Below, one piece after another: positions 62,450 to 64,000 of a stretch of 64,000 nt of DNA (within the stretch, counting starts at the first letter, position 1; each line of letters opens with the position of its first letter). Under the pieces are notes generated by a model. The model was not told the origin of the DNA. It did not search any database and saw nothing but the letters and a program-made list of their open reading frames with translations. Origin of the DNA: Promethearchaeota archaeon (GTDB taxonomy: Archaea; Asgardarchaeota; Lokiarchaeia; Sigyniarchaeales; SOKP01); contig JAFGGO010000027.1 in the NCBI GenBank assembly GCA_016930515.1, positions 1 through 64,000 on the forward strand. Direction: 5' to 3'. The position numbers were made by a program, and so were the translations under genes.

Positions 62450-64000
62450 ATGGAAAAAAATAGTCATCGTGCGAGACAACTCATGAGAATTTTAATAGAC
62501 ACGAACATCCTCATTGCGAGAGAGAACCATCACATAATTGAACAAGAACTTCAAACGCTTTTAAGGGTCGTTCAAGAATTAAAACACGAAACGCTCGTCC
62601 ATCCAAAATCTATTGAAGATGTTAGAAGAGATCCAAACGAAATCCGAAGAAACATTACCCTCTCAAAACTCAACACTTATCAAATTTTAGAACACGCTCC
62701 AAGACCGTCCACAGATCCAAGCTATATCGAGAAAATAGGAAATCCAAAAAATATCAACGACGAAATAGACGATTCCTTATTATTTGCTGTCCACAAGAAC
62801 GCCGTTAATTTTCTCATCACGGAAGATCTTGGCATTCAGAAGAAAGCAAGGAAGCTTAACATCTCTGATAGGGTTCTGAAAATCGTTGAGGCATTAGACC
62901 TTTTCAAGAGAGATATCCCCAGGGCGATCAAATTACCTCCTTCACTACAAGGTACTACAATGGCTAATTTAGACATCGAAGATTCCATATTCGAATCTCT
63001 TCGAGAAGATTATCCGGATTTCAATATATGGTACACAGATAAAGCAAGAGAAGGAAGAAATTGTTGGATATATCGCAGGAACGACGGATCCTTAGGTGCT
63101 GTTTTAATTTATAAAATGGAAGACGAAGCAAACGAAAACGCCAGACCTCCATTAGAAAAGAAAAGGCGCCTCAAAATCGCAACTATGAAGGTCACCTATG
63201 TTGGTTACAAAATCGGCGAGTTATTGCTAAAATTGTCTTTTGAATACGCCATTAAAAACAATATTTCAGAAATATATTTAACGCATTTTACCCGAAAAGA
63301 CGATTATTTAGTTGATTTAATCGAGCAATATGGGTTTAACAAAGTATCAACCATTCATCGAGATTGGACGGAACAACCCGAAGATGTTTATATTAAAAAG
63401 ATTTTTATTGAGAAAAAAGACATTCGCGATCTTACACCGTTAGATATCTCGAAGAATTTTTATCCTAATTTTTACGATGGCATAAAAATTAACAAATTTA
63501 TCGTTCCAATTCAACCAGAGTATTTTAGACTTCTATTTACTGATTTTCCCATAAGACAAACAACGATAAGCGAGTTTGCTGGAGATTTTATCATAGAAGG
63601 AAATACCATTAAGAAAGCATATTTAAGCCATTCTGCATCGAAAAAAATGAATCCAGGTGATATTCTTTTGTTTTATCGGTCTGGAGATTTTAAAGGCGTA
63701 TTATCTCTAGGAGTAATTGAAAATGTGGAATACGATATGCAAGATCCAAATGAAATTTTTTCGATAGTTGGAAAGCGCACCGTTTATTCGTTCGCTGAAA
63801 TTGAAAAAATTTCCCAAGAAAAAACAACGGTAATTATTTTTTCCCATCACTTCCATTTTAAAACTATTGTGGAATATGACAAACTATTAAAAGAAAAAAT
63901 CCTTACTGGTCCATCTCAATCAATAACAGAGATCGACCAAGAAAAATATCTAAAAATAAAAAAATTAGGTGGTATCGACGAACGTTTTGCTTTCGATTAA
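62450..64000 (+). CDS. PIN-GNAT-ASCH-like fusion protein
   Basis: A 516-aa three-part protein that ends with TAA at the window edge, so it is complete. An N-terminal PIN-type nuclease domain (RILIDTNILIARENHHI, acidic residues in EIDDSLLFAVHK and FLITEDLGI) is followed by a GNAT-type acetyltransferase region (LKIATMKVTYVGYKIGELLL, around 240-320) and a C-terminal ASCH/PUA-like region (AYLSHSASKKMNPGDILLFYRSGDFKGVLSLGVIE). PIN domains cut RNA, GNATs acetylate, ASCH/PUA folds bind RNA, so RNA targeting or a toxin-like role is plausible. A second in-frame ATG (MRILIDTN) twelve codons in may be the real start. Substrates unknown. Confidence 0.8.
   Translation: MEKNSHRARQLMRILIDTNILIARENHHIIEQELQTLLRVVQELKHETLVHPKSIEDVRRDPNEIRRNITLSKLNTYQILEHAPRPSTDPSYIEKIGNPKNINDEIDDSLLFAVHKNAVNFLITEDLGIQKKARKLNISDRVLKIVEALDLFKRDIPRAIKLPPSLQGTTMANLDIEDSIFESLREDYPDFNIWYTDKAREGRNCWIYRRNDGSLGAVLIYKMEDEANENARPPLEKKRRLKIATMKVTYVGYKIGELLLKLSFEYAIKNNISEIYLTHFTRKDDYLVDLIEQYGFNKVSTIHRDWTEQPEDVYIKKIFIEKKDIRDLTPLDISKNFYPNFYDGIKINKFIVPIQPEYFRLLFTDFPIRQTTISEFAGDFIIEGNTIKKAYLSHSASKKMNPGDILLFYRSGDFKGVLSLGVIENVEYDMQDPNEIFSIVGKRTVYSFAEIEKISQEKTTVIIFSHHFHFKTIVEYDKLLKEKILTGPSQSITEIDQEKYLKIKKLGGIDERFAFD

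Noticed and set aside
1-64000. CRISPR arrays, insertion sequences or prophage
   Set aside because: No regularly spaced direct repeats, transposase motifs or phage structural genes were seen in the window.

Overview
The window is an AT-rich chromosomal segment of an archaeon, most likely an Asgard archaeon of the Lokiarchaeia type. This assignment is inferred from gene content and not from any marker-gene search. The indicators are tetrahydromethanopterin C1 enzymes (Ftr, Mtd, Mch), archaemetzincin, an archaeal beta-CASP nuclease and a single-chain GlyRS, found together with eukaryote-flavoured modules: a Rag/Gtr-like GTPase with a C-terminal regulatory domain, roadblock and longin-like proteins, a presenilin-type GxGD protease and a possible UBC/RWD-like domain. 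Genes are dense, on both strands and separated by AT-rich spacers. First genes of transcription units often have a TATA-like box about 25-35 nt before the start (short or no leader), while operon-internal genes often have GGTG/GAGG-type ribosome binding sites or ATGA overlaps.

Layout. 0.3-7.4 kb: enoyl-CoA hydratase, an orphan HsdM-HsdS fusion methylase, acyl-CoA synthetase, a DUF1624-type membrane acyltransferase and a BKACE-type beta-keto acid cleavage enzyme. 7.4-10 kb: three tandem paralogous membrane proteins, the third broken by a net 23-nt loss. 10.1-11.1 kb: RNase H-like exonuclease. 11.2-20.5 kb: a six-gene operon with two ABC-2 permeases, an ABC ATPase, an alpha/alpha-toroid-ABC fusion, a degenerate ABC domain behind two possible UBC/RWD-like domains, and a longin-like membrane protein. 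This is my best candidate for an undescribed system. 20.5-32.3 kb: FAD glycerol-3-phosphate dehydrogenase, AmmeMemoRadiSam radical SAM enzyme, a C_GCAxxG_C_C protein, two TPR proteins, a GT87-like membrane protein, a coiled-coil protein and GlyRS. 32.4-36.8 kb: two overlapping genes for large surface proteins.

36.8-47.6 kb: C1 and purine-salvage region with ftr and mtd divergent, the Rag-like GTPase, apt, two MTA phosphorylase homologues, a small gene next to its newly recognised decayed tandem copy, an aCPSF2-like beta-CASP protein, a DHH/RecJ-like exonuclease and mch. 47.7-64 kb: unknown coiled-coil and small proteins, sugar-nucleotide and glycosyl transfer genes, archaemetzincin, presenilin homologue, 3-hydroxyacyl-CoA dehydrogenase, a 7TM + longin + roadblock + winged-helix group, a second C_GCAxxG_C_C protein, a repeat-rich surface protein whose true N-terminus is missed by the ORF track, a HAD phosphatase-like protein, an FrhB-like protein behind a perfect palindrome, and a PIN-GNAT-ASCH-like fusion.

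Together the metabolic genes fit an anaerobic heterotroph that degrades fatty or keto acids and moves C1 units through H4MPT and F420. No tRNA, rRNA, CRISPR array or transposase was recognised.
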